Assembly: GCA_014238065.1 (NCBI GenBank)
Contig: JABABU010000055.1
Location: 1 to 64,000, forward strand
Origin: Actinomycetota bacterium
GTDB taxonomy: Bacteria > Actinomycetota > Acidimicrobiia > Acidimicrobiales > Poriferisodalaceae
Length of the DNA: 64,000 nt
Reading direction: 5' to 3'
Part shown: positions 26,734 to 38,815 of the stretch, one piece after another
How positions within the stretch are numbered: position 1 is the stretch's first letter
Layout of the letters: every line of letters begins with the position of its first letter
Notes under the pieces: generated by a model
Databases searched by the model: none
Seen by the model: the letters and a program-made list of their open reading frames with translations, nothing else
Told to the model about the DNA's origin: nothing
Translations under genes and position numbers: made by a program

Positions 26734-29700
26734 TTGGTCGATTCGTTCGTCCATCTCCACACGCACACCGAGTTCTCGATGCTCGATGGTGCCGCAAGGG
26801 TGCCCGACGCCGTCGCGGCCGCGGTTGCCGACGGCCAGCCCGCGCTCGGTATCACCGACCACGGCAACATGTACGGGGTGCTCGACTTCTATCGAGCGTG
26901 CAAGGACAACGGCATCAACCCCGTCATCGGCACCGAGGCCTACATGGCCGGCGAGTCACGCCACGAGCGGCCGCGACGCCGTGGGCGGAAGCTCGACGAC
27001 TCGGGTGGCGACACCGACGACGGCCACAAGCTCTACTACCACCTCACGCTGCTGGCCGAAAACGACGCCGGCTACCGCAACCTGCTGAAACTCTCAAGCC
27101 TCGCATTCCTCGAGGGCTACTACTACAAGCCTCGGATGGACTGGGAACTGTTCGAACGCAACTCCGAAGGCCTCATCGCCACCACCGGGTGCCTTGGCAG
27201 CGTCGTACAGCAGGCGCTGCTGCAGGGCAACTTCGACGAGGCGCTGAAGCGAGCAGGTCGGCTCCAGGACATTTTCGGCAAGGACAATCTGTTCGTCGAG
27301 ATGCAGGATCACGAGATCCCTGAACAGCGGAGGTGCAACCCGCAGCTGCTCGAGATCGCAAAGCGGCTACAAGCTCCGCTGCTGGCCACGAACGACCTGC
27401 ACTACACCACCCAAGCCGACGCTGTCTCCCACGACGCGTTGCTCTGCGTGCAGACGCAGTCGCTGATGAGCGACCCCGACCGCTTCAAATTCCACGGCGA
27501 TCAGCACTACCTGAAGTCATCGGCCGAGATGCGGCGTCTGTTCTCCGAAATCCCCGAGTCGTGCGACAACTCACTGTGGATCGCAGAACGCGCCAACGTC
27601 AACATCGAGTTCGGCAAGCCGGAGCTCCCCGACTTCCCCATCCCTGCCGAGTTCAGCAACGACGATGCCTATCTGAAGCACCTCACGTTCGACGGTGCCA
27701 GAAAACGATGGGGCGACAACCTCTCCGAGGAGATCGTCGAGCGCCTCGCCTACGAGCTACGCGTGATCTCCGACATGGGGTTCTCGGCCTACTTCCTCAT
27801 CACATGGGACCTCATCCGTCATGCGCGGGACGTCGGCATCCGCGTCGGACCTGGTCGCGGCTCAGCCGCTGGATGTGCTGTCGCGTACTCGCTCTGGATC
27901 ACCGATCTGGACCCGATCAAGTACGACCTGCTCTTCGAGCGCTTTCTCAACCCCGGCCGCATCTCGATGCCAGACATAGACATGGACTTCGACGATCGAC
28001 GTCGGGATGAGATGATCCGCTACACCGCCGAGATGTACGGACGCGAACACACGGCTCAGATCATCACGTTCTCGACGATCAAGGCCAGAGCGGCCGTGCG
28101 GGACGCGGCGAGGGTGCTCGGCTACCCCTACTCGGTCGGCGACAAGGTCGCCAAGGCAATGCCACCGCTCGTCATGGGTCGCGACACGCCGCTCTATGCA
28201 TGCATGGAGAAGCACGAGAAGTTCGAGGACGGCTACAAGGCTGCGGCCGAGTTACGCGGGATGTACGAGACCGACCCCGACGTCTCGGCCGTCGTCGACG
28301 TGGCAAGGGGTCTCGAGGGGCTCCGACGCGGCGACTCCATTCATGCAGCAGCAGTGGTCATCACACGGAACCCACTCACTGACTACTTGCCCATCCAGCG
28401 AAAGCCGGCCACAGGCGTGGCTCCCGAGGACGCGCCCGTCGTCACGCAGTACGAAATGAACGGCGTTGAGTCGCTCGGCCTGTTGAAGATGGACTTTCTC
28501 GGTCTTCGCAACCTGTCGATCATCGATGACGCACTCGATCTCATCCGCGAAGTCCACGACGTCGAGGTCGACATCGACAACGTCGACCTCGAAGACGAGA
28601 CCACCTACGACCTACTGCGGCGAGGCGACAGCATCGGCGTGTTCCAACTCGAGTCGAGTCCGATGCGGGCGCTTATGCGTTCACTGGCCCCGACCGGATT
28701 CGACGACGTTGCGGCACTCGTCGCGCTCTATCGGCCAGGTCCGATGGCCGCCAACATGCACAACGACTATGCCGACCGCAAGAACGGCCGCAAACAGATC
28801 ACCCTGCTCCACGACGACCTCCAAGAGATCCTCGGCGACACCTACGGGCTGATGATCTACCAAGAAGCGATGATGCGTGTGGCCCAGAAGATCGCCGGCT
28901 ACTCGCTCGAAGAGGCCGACAACCTCCGCAAAGCCTGTGGCAAGAAGAGCCGCGAACTCATTGCTCAGCACCGCGTTCAGTTCGTCGAGGGGACAGCGAA
29001 CAACGGCTACGGGGCCGATCTCGGCACCGCCTTGTTCGACATCATCGAGCCATTCGCCGACTACGCGTTCAACAAGAGCCATGCGTTCGGGTACGGCCTC
29101 ATCAGCTACCAGACCGCCTATCTCAAGGCGAACTATCCGGTCGAGTACATGGCCGCGCTGCTCACCAGCGCCAAGTCGAATCTCGATCGCGCCGCGATAT
29201 TGCTGAACGACTGCCGACAGCTCGGCATCACCGTCGAAGTACCGAACGTGAACCGGTCCGACGTGGACTTCACGTCACAGGAAACTGCGATCCCCTTCGG
29301 ATTGTCGGCGGTTCGCAACGTCGGCGAGGGCATCGTCCAGCCAATCGTCGACGAGCGCAAACAGAACGGCCCCTACGCCGACTTCTACGACTTCTGCGAG
29401 CGCGTCCCGCTGTCTGTACTGAACAAGCGAAGCATGGAATCCCTCATCAAGGCAGGAGCCTTTGATGCGCTCGGTCACCCGCGTCAGGGTCTGCTCCTCG
29501 TGCAGGAGCAGATCATCGACCAGATCACTGCCCGGCGCAGAGACGCCGACATGGGCATCCAGACCCTCTTCGGCGAACTCGATGAGTCAGCAGGGGACGG
29601 TGGCTTCAGCGAGACAATCCGCATCGAAGAGATCGAGTTCGACCAGCGGGTGAAACTGTCGCTCGAGAAGGAGATGCTCGGCCTGTACGTGTCGAGTCAT

Positions 29701-30285
29701 CCGCTGATGGGCGCTGAGGCATCACTCAGACGAAAGACCGATACAACCATCACAGCACTTCTCGAGAACGGCAATCCCGTCAGCGGCCACGGTGAGGAGC
29801 GTGGCCGTGACCCCATCGTGGTCATCGGCGGCGTGGTCACTGCTCTGCAACGCAAGTACACGCGCAACGGCGACTTGATGGCTGTGTTCACTTTGGAAGA
29901 CCTCCAGAATCAGATCGAGGTGATGGTCTTTCCGCGGACGATGACCGAGCACGGTCACAAGCTTGACGACGACGCTGTCATCATCATCAAGGGCCGACTC
30001 GACTCACGCGACGACGAAGCCAAGTTCATCGCCATGTCGCTAGACGTGTTCGAACCGATCACCGAAGCGCCGCCGCTGCGCATCCAGCTCTCAGCGAACG
30101 CTGTGTCAGACGATCTCGTTTCAGAGCTCAGAGGCGTCTTGCAGCGCCACCCCGGCGAGAGCGAGGTGTTCATCCACTTCGACCGTCAGATTGTCCGCCT
30201 TCCCGACGACTATCGCGTCGACGCCGCCAACGGCCTCGCAGGAGAACTCCGCGCCATGCTCGGCGCCGAAGCCCTGCTGTTCTGA
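26734..30285 (+). CDS. dnaE: DNA polymerase III alpha subunit
   Basis: 1183 residues, replicative polymerase of the DnaE1 class by size. N-terminal PHP domain with VHLHTHTEFSMLDGA and ITDHGNMYGV. The polymerase active site has PDIDMDFDDRRRDEMIRY near residue 412 and a later YRPGPMAANM. Tandem helix-hairpin-helix and OB-fold regions follow (VVTALQRKYTRNGDLMAVFTLEDLQNQIEVMVFP). The start is an unusual TTG at 26734, decided by AAGGG at 26723-26727, about 6 nt upstream, and by the family start VDSFVHLHTHTE; there is no nearby ATG/GTG alternative. Confidence 0.97.
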   Translation: MVDSFVHLHTHTEFSMLDGAARVPDAVAAAVADGQPALGITDHGNMYGVLDFYRACKDNGINPVIGTEAYMAGESRHERPRRRGRKLDDSGGDTDDGHKLYYHLTLLAENDAGYRNLLKLSSLAFLEGYYYKPRMDWELFERNSEGLIATTGCLGSVVQQALLQGNFDEALKRAGRLQDIFGKDNLFVEMQDHEIPEQRRCNPQLLEIAKRLQAPLLATNDLHYTTQADAVSHDALLCVQTQSLMSDPDRFKFHGDQHYLKSSAEMRRLFSEIPESCDNSLWIAERANVNIEFGKPELPDFPIPAEFSNDDAYLKHLTFDGARKRWGDNLSEEIVERLAYELRVISDMGFSAYFLITWDLIRHARDVGIRVGPGRGSAAGCAVAYSLWITDLDPIKYDLLFERFLNPGRISMPDIDMDFDDRRRDEMIRYTAEMYGREHTAQIITFSTIKARAAVRDAARVLGYPYSVGDKVAKAMPPLVMGRDTPLYACMEKHEKFEDGYKAAAELRGMYETDPDVSAVVDVARGLEGLRRGDSIHAAAVVITRNPLTDYLPIQRKPATGVAPEDAPVVTQYEMNGVESLGLLKMDFLGLRNLSIIDDALDLIREVHDVEVDIDNVDLEDETTYDLLRRGDSIGVFQLESSPMRALMRSLAPTGFDDVAALVALYRPGPMAANMHNDYADRKNGRKQITLLHDDLQEILGDTYGLMIYQEAMMRVAQKIAGYSLEEADNLRKACGKKSRELIAQHRVQFVEGTANNGYGADLGTALFDIIEPFADYAFNKSHAFGYGLISYQTAYLKANYPVEYMAALLTSAKSNLDRAAILLNDCRQLGITVEVPNVNRSDVDFTSQETAIPFGLSAVRNVGEGIVQPIVDERKQNGPYADFYDFCERVPLSVLNKRSMESLIKAGAFDALGHPRQGLLLVQEQIIDQITARRRDADMGIQTLFGELDESAGDGGFSETIRIEEIEFDQRVKLSLEKEMLGLYVSSHPLMGAEASLRRKTDTTITALLENGNPVSGHGEERGRDPIVVIGGVVTALQRKYTRNGDLMAVFTLEDLQNQIEVMVFPRTMTEHGHKLDDDAVIIIKGRLDSRDDEAKFIAMSLDVFEPITEAPPLRIQLSANAVSDDLVSELRGVLQRHPGESEVFIHFDRQIVRLPDDYRVDAANGLAGELRAMLGAEALLF

Positions 30286-30308
30286 ATCCGAGACGGGAAC
30301 CTGGCACC

Positions 30309-30325
30309 TGCTCGGACCACGAGCA
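30309..30325 (+). terminator. Weak hairpin after dnaE
   Basis: TGCTCG / CGAGCA stem of 6 bp with a 5-nt loop, 23 nt after the dnaE stop. Short and without a U-run. Confidence 0.3.
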
Positions 30326-30423
30326 CTGATTGTGGGCGACAAGCGTTGCATCTCGGGAATGCTCTTACGCGGGCGGCGACAGACGCGTCTCGAAATTCCG
30401 GCGTGGCGTTGCGGTCATGTGGG

Positions 30424-30429
30424 TACCCT
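30424..30429 (+). promoter_or_regulatory. Candidate -10 for thrS
   Basis: TACCCT, identical to the hexamer at leuS, hemB and the SCP2-like gene, but 62 nt upstream of the ATG. It predicts a leader of about 55 nt with a proper Shine-Dalgarno. No T-box motif was recognised in this leader. Confidence 0.3.
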
Positions 30430-30491
30430 CGATCCCAATCGAAGAAGGGGCCCGTTCGTATGTGGCTCCGCCAATCAAGGAGACACAGGTC

Positions 30492-32438
30492 ATGAGCTCA
30501 GCCATCAACGTGGTGCTACCCGACGGAAGCGAACGGGAGCTCCCGACAGGCGCAACCGGGTCCGACCTGGCGGTCTCTCTTGGCAAGCGGGCGGCGAAGG
30601 ACGCCGTCGTAGCCATCGTCGATGACGTCCAGGTGGACCTCATCCGCGAGCTCGCGGACGGATCAAAGGTGAGCTTGGTCTTCGCTGATTCCGAAGAAGG
30701 GCTCGAAGTGCTCCGCCACGGCACGGCCCACGTGCTGGCTCAAGCCGTGCTGAGCCTCTACCCCGACGCCACGTTCTCGATCGGGCCACCTATCGAAGAC
30801 GGGTTCTACTACGACTTCGATCTCCATGGCGACACGTTCAATGAAGGAGACCTGAAGCACATCGAGAGCAAGATGCGGGAGATCGTGGGCCGCAAGCAGC
30901 CGTTCATCCGCACCGAGGTCGACAGGGCCGAAGCCGACGAGCTCTTCGCCGATCATCCTTACAAGCTCGAGATCCTCGACGGTGAAGCCGACGACCCGAC
31001 CTCGAGTCCTGAGGGCGGCGTCATCACCACCTATCGCAACACCGATGAGTTCGTCGACCTGTGTCGTGGACCACATGTCCCCGACACCGGCTATCTCGGC
31101 CATTTCAAGCTCATGCGGGTCGCGGGTGCCTACTGGCGTGGAGACGAGAAGCGTCAAATGCTCCAGCGCATCTACGGCACGGCGTGGGCGTCCAAGAAGG
31201 ACCTCACAACGCATCTCGAGCGTCTCGAAGAGGCGGCCAGGCGCGACCATAGGAGGTTGGTTCAGGAGCTCGACCTTCTGAGCTTCCCGAACGAACTCGG
31301 TGGTGGCCTTGCTGTGTGGCACCCCAAAGGTGCAGCGGTCAGAAACCTGATCGAGGACTACAGCCGTCAGCGTCACGTGGAGGGCGGCTACGAGTTCGCC
31401 TACACGCCCCACATCGCGCACGAGGGACTGTTCCAGACGTCAGGTCACCTCGATTTCTACGCCGACGGCATGTATCCACCCATGGAGATGGACAACGGCG
31501 CGTACTACCCGAAGCCGATGAACTGCCCGATGCATTGCCTGATCTTCGGGCACGGCCAGAGGAGCTACAAGGAACTCCCGCTCCGACTGTTCGAATTGGG
31601 CACCGTCTATCGGTACGAACGCTCTGGAACGCTGCATGGCCTTATGCGCATCCGTGGTTTCACGCAGGACGACAGCCATTTATTCGTCGCCGAAGAGCAC
31701 CTCGCAGACGAAATCGCCAGCTTGCTCGATTTCGTTCTGTCGATTCTGCGTGCCTTCGGATTCGATGAGTTCGTGTTCAACCTCTCCACGAGAGACGACC
31801 AGAAGTACGTCGGCAGCGACGAAGTGTGGTCCTATGCCACCCAATGCCTGCGTGAGGCTCTCGATCGACACGGCCTCGAATATCAGGTCAAGGAAGGCGA
31901 CGCTGCCTTCTATGGGCCGAAGATCGACATCGACGTCAAGGACGCAATCGGCCGGTCATGGCAGCTGTCGACCATCCAAGCCGACTTCCAGCTTCCCGAG
32001 CGTTTCGACCTCACGTACACGGGCTCCGACGGTGACCAGCACCGGCCGATCATGCTTCATCGTGCATTGCTCGGATCGATCGAGCGTTTCTTCGGTGTCC
32101 TCGTCGAACACTTTGGTGGTGCCTTCCCCTCATGGCTTGCCCCCGTGCAAGTGCAGGTCCTCGGGGTCCGCGACGACCACGATGCGTTCGCGTCAGAACT
32201 TGTCGCCACGCTGAAGGCCGAAGGCTTCAGAGCCGAGATGGTCGAGGCCGGCGATCCGCTGGGTACGAGAATCCGAAAGGCAAAGCTCCAGAAGCTGCCG
32301 TACATCCTCGTGGTGGGCGACGACGATGTCGCAAACAACACGGCTGGGTTGAATCGGCGCGGGGGCGACGTCGAGCGAGACATTCCGATCGCCAACTTCA
32401 TCGCTCGGCTGCACCGGGAAGTGGCCAGCAAGGTTTGA
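30492..32438 (+). CDS. thrS: Threonyl-tRNA synthetase
   Basis: 648 residues from the ATG at 30492, with AAGGAG at 30477-30482 as Shine-Dalgarno. Domain order: TGS (INVVLPDGSERELPTGATGSDLA), the editing/SAD domain with the HGTAHVLAQAVLSLYP motif and CRGPHVPDTG, the class II catalytic core with KPMNCPMHCLIF (zinc Cys near residue 342), RIRGFTQDDSHLF and MLHRALLGSIERFFG, and a C-terminal anticodon-binding domain. It charges tRNA-Thr and can edit mischarged Ser. It follows dnaE on the same strand with its own leader. Confidence 0.97.
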   Translation: MSSAINVVLPDGSERELPTGATGSDLAVSLGKRAAKDAVVAIVDDVQVDLIRELADGSKVSLVFADSEEGLEVLRHGTAHVLAQAVLSLYPDATFSIGPPIEDGFYYDFDLHGDTFNEGDLKHIESKMREIVGRKQPFIRTEVDRAEADELFADHPYKLEILDGEADDPTSSPEGGVITTYRNTDEFVDLCRGPHVPDTGYLGHFKLMRVAGAYWRGDEKRQMLQRIYGTAWASKKDLTTHLERLEEAARRDHRRLVQELDLLSFPNELGGGLAVWHPKGAAVRNLIEDYSRQRHVEGGYEFAYTPHIAHEGLFQTSGHLDFYADGMYPPMEMDNGAYYPKPMNCPMHCLIFGHGQRSYKELPLRLFELGTVYRYERSGTLHGLMRIRGFTQDDSHLFVAEEHLADEIASLLDFVLSILRAFGFDEFVFNLSTRDDQKYVGSDEVWSYATQCLREALDRHGLEYQVKEGDAAFYGPKIDIDVKDAIGRSWQLSTIQADFQLPERFDLTYTGSDGDQHRPIMLHRALLGSIERFFGVLVEHFGGAFPSWLAPVQVQVLGVRDDHDAFASELVATLKAEGFRAEMVEAGDPLGTRIRKAKLQKLPYILVVGDDDVANNTAGLNRRGGDVERDIPIANFIARLHREVASKV

Positions 32439-32445
32439 GAGTCAG

Positions 32446-32466
32446 TTGGTCTGTCTTGACGACCAA
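32446..32466 (+). terminator. Hairpin after thrS
   Basis: TTGGTC / GACCAA, 6-bp stem with a 9-nt loop, beginning 7 nt after the thrS stop in the 73-nt gap between convergent genes. Confidence 0.4.
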
Positions 32467-32472
32467 CAAGGC

Positions 32473-32489
32473 GCCGCCTGCCTGGCGGC
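32473..32489. terminator. GC-rich hairpin between convergent thrS and alkB-like genes
   Basis: GCCGCC / GGCGGC, 6-bp stem with loop TGCCT. Together with the preceding hairpin it probably separates the two convergent transcripts. Confidence 0.45.
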
Positions 32490-32511
32490 TCGCCACCTTC
32501 GGTGCGCTACG

Positions 32512-33144
32512 TCAGTTCGCGTCCTTCATGTGTCGTGCCGTGAAGCTGATCCGAGGGCCGACGAGAGCTGCGGTTTTCGGCACCGAGTGCTCCCAATCGT
32601 GCTGGCATCTGCCGCCCATGACGAGGAGATCGCCATGGGTGACGGTGAACCGCTGTGTCTCCCCGCCGAGCTTGGGGCGAAGGCAGAACGTTCTGGTTGC
32701 TCCCATGGAGATGATGACCACGAGCGGCTCCTGCGACATGATGCCGATCTTGTCGGCGTGCCACGCCACGCTGTCCTGTCCGTCTCTGTACAGATTGGCA
32801 AAATAGTGGTCGAACGAAAGCTCGTATCGATCGCCGATCTCCAGCAACGCTGACCGCAGTGGCGCAGGAACGTCGGCCTCCGAAGCCTCTCCCGACAGGC
32901 GCGGCTGCCACACGACCTTCTGGAACATCGCCATCTCCCGCTGCTCCCAGCGCAAAGTGTGCAGCAGATGATCGAAGACAGCATCGGTGCTCGAGAGCCA
33001 CGCCGGCGCAAAGTCGACCCACGAGTCGCCATCGAGATTGATCCGTTCGATCGGCGGCCGCGTCTCGTCGTGCCCCTCTGAGAAGAGCGAGCTCTGCCAC
33101 GAGAGACGTTCGATGTCGTCCACTGCATCGCGTATAGCGAACAT
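32512..33144 (-). CDS. AlkB-like 2-oxoglutarate/Fe(II) dioxygenase, probable DNA/RNA alkylation repair
   Basis: 210 residues from the ATG at 33142-33144. Iron ligands are H129-x-D131 in VAWHADKIG and H186 in CQHDWEHSVPK; R198 and R204 in GPRISFTARH form the family R-x5-R 2-oxoglutarate/substrate motif. A nucleotide-recognition lid region with SFDHYFANLYRDGQDSVAW precedes them. All catalytic residues are intact, so oxidative demethylation of alkylated bases is likely. A LexA-box-like palindrome covers the ATG. An alternative GTG start at 33121-33123, with TATACG 7 nt before it, would place that operator directly upstream of the -10 and give the N-terminus DDIERLSWQSSLF, which looks more family-like. 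Confidence 0.85.
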   Translation of the reverse strand: MFAIRDAVDDIERLSWQSSLFSEGHDETRPPIERINLDGDSWVDFAPAWLSSTDAVFDHLLHTLRWEQREMAMFQKVVWQPRLSGEASEADVPAPLRSALLEIGDRYELSFDHYFANLYRDGQDSVAWHADKIGIMSQEPLVVIISMGATRTFCLRPKLGGETQRFTVTHGDLLVMGGRCQHDWEHSVPKTAALVGPRISFTARHMKDAN

Positions 33145-33151
33145 ATGTTCG
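33138..33151 (-). promoter_or_regulatory. LexA (SOS) box of the alkB-like gene
   Basis: Perfect 14-bp palindrome CGAACATATGTTCG. It matches the Gram-positive/actinobacterial LexA consensus CGAAC-N4-GTTCG; the flanking base makes it TCGAAC-N4-GTTCG on the minus strand. It overlaps the annotated ATG and lies directly upstream of a possible -10 (TATACG, 33131-33136). Confidence 0.75.
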
Positions 33152-33254
33152 ATGGTGTCAGATTCATGACCATCGCGCAAATGCCAAGGAGCGCCTGGCC
33201 GAATGCTCCAGAGACGCTTCGACGAATACCTTCCGAGGGCCGAGGACCAGTCGA

Positions 33255-33260
33255 TACCCT
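33255..33260 (+). promoter_or_regulatory. Candidate -10 of leuS
   Basis: TACCCT ends 8 nt before the ATG at 33269, with no Shine-Dalgarno in between; leaderless-type arrangement. Confidence 0.5.
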
Positions 33261-33268
33261 TACTGCCC

Positions 33269-36016
<2,748 letters not shown>

Positions 36017-36168
36017 CGCCCGAACCGTCGTCTGACCCCCGGCACAGCGCGCACCGTCGCGATTTGTTGCTTTCCCATGACGTTTTCGCACGCAGAGTGA
36101 CATAGGCTCCTCGGCCGGGTGGTCATACTGATCCCCGTCGTCAGACAAGAACGTGAACCGCTGCGCTC

Positions 36169-37485
36169 GTGAAACACCGTGCTCTCATCGTCATAGGACT
36201 GGTGGTGGGTTCTCTCATCGCCGCGCCTCTGGCTATGGCCCAAAACGATCCGCGCGAGACACTCAGAGAAGCCAGAGAAGCCCGCGCCAAGAACCGCGCC
36301 GATCGCACGGAACTCGCCCGTCAGATCGATGTTCTCGAGGCCACCGACGTCGATCTGATCGAGGCGCTCGACGCGCTGAACGAAGAAGTCAGCGCCCAAG
36401 AACGAGCCATACAGATCGCTCGGACTGCTGTAGCAAATGCCGTCGCGGCGGAGATGGCGATACAGGACCGCATCCAGTTCACCCTCGATGAGGCAGAGCG
36501 GCTCCGATCGATGACCCAGGACCGCGTGATCGCCGCCTATGTGGCCCCCCGTACCGAGAGCCTGGACGAACAAGACCTCACGCGCCAGGCGAGACGCGAC
36601 GCATTGTTCCGCTACGTCGACCTCGACGGACGCGAACTGCTCGACCAGCTTCGTGCAGTCGAAGACGACCTCGAGCGTCTCTACATCGAGGCGTCGATCC
36701 AGCGGGATGCAGCGATCTCGGCCCAGGCCGATCTCGAGACAGCACTGCAACAACTACACGACGACATCATCCGGCAGCAGAGCATCAGAGCTGAGCTAGC
36801 GGAACTCGTCGAGCACCTCGACGACGAGATCGCGGCCATGGCCGCTGCCGAAGGCGAGATCAACGCCATCATTCGCGACGCACAGCGCGAGATCGCCCGC
36901 GAGGCGGCACTGGCCTGGCTGGCAACCTCGTCGACGACGACAACAACCACCACAACGACCACCGCGCCCCCAGACGACGGAGACTCCACCGGCGATACCA
37001 GCGATGAGACGACCACCACCATCAACGAAACCGACCCTGCGGCCACCACCACAACGTCGGCTGAAGGTGGCGATGAGCCGCCACCAACATCTCTCGAGGA
37101 CCTCGACCTGATCTGGCCGACAACAGGGTCGGTGACCTCCTCCTACGGCCTTCGCAAACACCCCATCACCGGGACCGAGCGACTCCACACCGGGATAGAC
37201 ATCGGCAACAGCGCAAGGACGCCGATCTGGGCCGCCGAATCTGGCACCGTGATCTTCTCGGGCAGGATGAGAGGGTTCGGCGAAACTGTCATCATCAGCC
37301 ACGGACCCCACGTGACCACGCTGTATGCCCACATGTCACAGCGAACAGCAACGAACGGTTCGACCATCGGGAAAGGCCAGGAAGTCGGCAAGATGGGCTC
37401 GACCGGTTTCTCGACGGGCGACCACCTTCACTTCGAAGTTCGAGTTGACGGAAATCCTGTGAACCCCCGTACATATCTCCCGTGA
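36169..37485 (+). CDS. Secreted M23 (LytM) peptidase with coiled-coil, EnvC/NlpD-like
   Basis: 438 residues. Signal peptide ALIVIGLVVGSLIAAPLAMAQ with cleavage after about residue 25. A long coiled coil (residues about 30-255, rich in Glu/Ala/Arg) follows, then a disordered linker with a run of threonines and Asp/Glu, and a C-terminal LytM domain. The zinc ligands H-x3-D in LHTGIDIG (near residue 338) and H-x-H in DHLHFEV are present, so it is likely an active peptidoglycan endopeptidase acting outside the membrane; a divisome activation role is possible by analogy. Start GTG 36169. ADH follows 15 nt later. Confidence 0.88.
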   Translation: MKHRALIVIGLVVGSLIAAPLAMAQNDPRETLREAREARAKNRADRTELARQIDVLEATDVDLIEALDALNEEVSAQERAIQIARTAVANAVAAEMAIQDRIQFTLDEAERLRSMTQDRVIAAYVAPRTESLDEQDLTRQARRDALFRYVDLDGRELLDQLRAVEDDLERLYIEASIQRDAAISAQADLETALQQLHDDIIRQQSIRAELAELVEHLDDEIAAMAAAEGEINAIIRDAQREIAREAALAWLATSSTTTTTTTTTTAPPDDGDSTGDTSDETTTTINETDPAATTTTSAEGGDEPPPTSLEDLDLIWPTTGSVTSSYGLRKHPITGTERLHTGIDIGNSARTPIWAAESGTVIFSGRMRGFGETVIISHGPHVTTLYAHMSQRTATNGSTIGKGQEVGKMGSTGFSTGDHLHFEVRVDGNPVNPRTYLP

Positions 37486-37500
37486 GAAGATGGTGACTTG

Positions 37501-38658
37501 ATGAAGGCTCTCCTCTTTCAGCGGAAGGAGGCGCGTTTCGCAGCCGCCGCAGCCGCCAGCCGCCTCAGACCAGGCATCGGAGCCCGAATCGGGCCTCTCA
37601 CCCTTACCGACGTCGACGAACCCACGATGCCCGGGGACGGCTGGCACCGTGTCAAGACACGTATGAGCGGCATCTGTGGTTCGGACCTCGCCACCATCGA
37701 CGGGCGGTCGTCGCGCTACTTCGAACACCTCGTATCATTCCCGTTCGTCATGGGCCATGAGGTCGTCGGAGAACTCGACGACGGTCGTCGAGTCATCGTC
37801 GAACCAGTTCTCGGTCGAGCAGCACGGGGCTTCGACGTCGAGGACGGCGAGGCGCCGGCCGATACGAATGACTACGCCCACCTGAATACGGGCCAGCTCG
37901 AGCCCGGTCTCCAGCTCGGGTCGTGCTCTTCGACAGGCGGAGCTTGGGCCGAGAGCTTCATCGCCCACGACTCGATGCTGCACTTCATCGACGATGACCT
38001 CGACGATCCCGCCGCGGTCATCGTCGAGCCGGTCGCGGCCGGCGTACATGCCGCGCTGAAAGCGAACGTGCCAGACGGCGGGACCGTAGCGGTGATGGGC
38101 GCGGGAATGATGGGTCTCGCCGCAACCGCCGCCCTCAGCCGATTCACAGGCGCCGACACCATCATCGTCGGCGCGAAGTACCCGCATCAGCGAGTGCTCG
38201 CCGACATGGCCGGCGCAGATCTGGTCGTGTCACCAGACGAACTCACGCGCGCTGCTCGCAGGGTCGTCGGCTGCGGTGTGATCGGTCAACGCCTCGCAGG
38301 AGGCACCGATGCGGTGATCGACGCTGTCGGCTCTGGAAGCTCGATCAACCAGGCCGTTGGCATCGTCCGCCCCCGTGGCAGGGTGGTCATACTCGGCATG
38401 CCAGGCACCGAGTCAGTCGACTTGACGGCGGTTTGGCACCGCGAAACAGAGCTGGTCGGCGCGTACTGCTACGGCACAGAACACCACCACGACCGTGACG
38501 TTCACACCTTCGAGCTCGCAACCCAACTGGTCAAGGAACTCGATCTCGGCCGTCTAGTGACATCTACCTACCGTATCGACGACTACAAGGACGCTATCGA
38601 CCACGCTTCACTGGCAGGACTCCGGCAGGGAGTTCGGGTCGCCTTCGATTTCACCTGA
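37501..38658 (+). CDS. Zinc-type alcohol dehydrogenase without structural-zinc cysteines
   Basis: 385 residues, medium-chain dehydrogenase. Catalytic zinc ligands: Cys in SGICGSDLA (near residue 59), His/Glu in VMGHEVVGE, and the Glu in VIVEPVAAGVH. The Rossmann domain has VAVMGAGMMGLAATAAL. In the structural lobe the usual four-cysteine cluster is absent: the segment EPVLGRAARGFDVEDGEAPADTNDY contains no Cys, although the surrounding EPGLQLGSC-TGGAWAESF frame matches relatives. Substrate unknown. The ATG at 37501 is chosen; a TTG sits directly before it. Confidence 0.85.
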   Translation: MKALLFQRKEARFAAAAAASRLRPGIGARIGPLTLTDVDEPTMPGDGWHRVKTRMSGICGSDLATIDGRSSRYFEHLVSFPFVMGHEVVGELDDGRRVIVEPVLGRAARGFDVEDGEAPADTNDYAHLNTGQLEPGLQLGSCSSTGGAWAESFIAHDSMLHFIDDDLDDPAAVIVEPVAAGVHAALKANVPDGGTVAVMGAGMMGLAATAALSRFTGADTIIVGAKYPHQRVLADMAGADLVVSPDELTRAARRVVGCGVIGQRLAGGTDAVIDAVGSGSSINQAVGIVRPRGRVVILGMPGTESVDLTAVWHRETELVGAYCYGTEHHHDRDVHTFELATQLVKELDLGRLVTSTYRIDDYKDAIDHASLAGLRQGVRVAFDFT

Positions 38659-38815
38659 TCGCCATCGGGCCGCTACGTCAGTCGAGCAACTCAGACAGAA
38701 GGGTTCAGACGCGGACGTCGATCTGGTCGCGGATGGACCGAACCGCCTCGGCTCGCCCCAAGGGTGTGGTGCAGCATCAGCGCGCCCGTCATCTGCGAAC
38801 GACCTCGAAGACGAG

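Noticed and set aside
30286..30491. Possible T-box or other riboswitch before thrS
   Set aside because: No T-box sequence or specifier-like stem was recognised; only a -10-like hexamer and a Shine-Dalgarno.
36925..37080. Short ACC/ACG repeats that could look like a simple repeat array
   Set aside because: They encode the Thr-rich linker of the M23 peptidase; no spacer structure, so not CRISPR.
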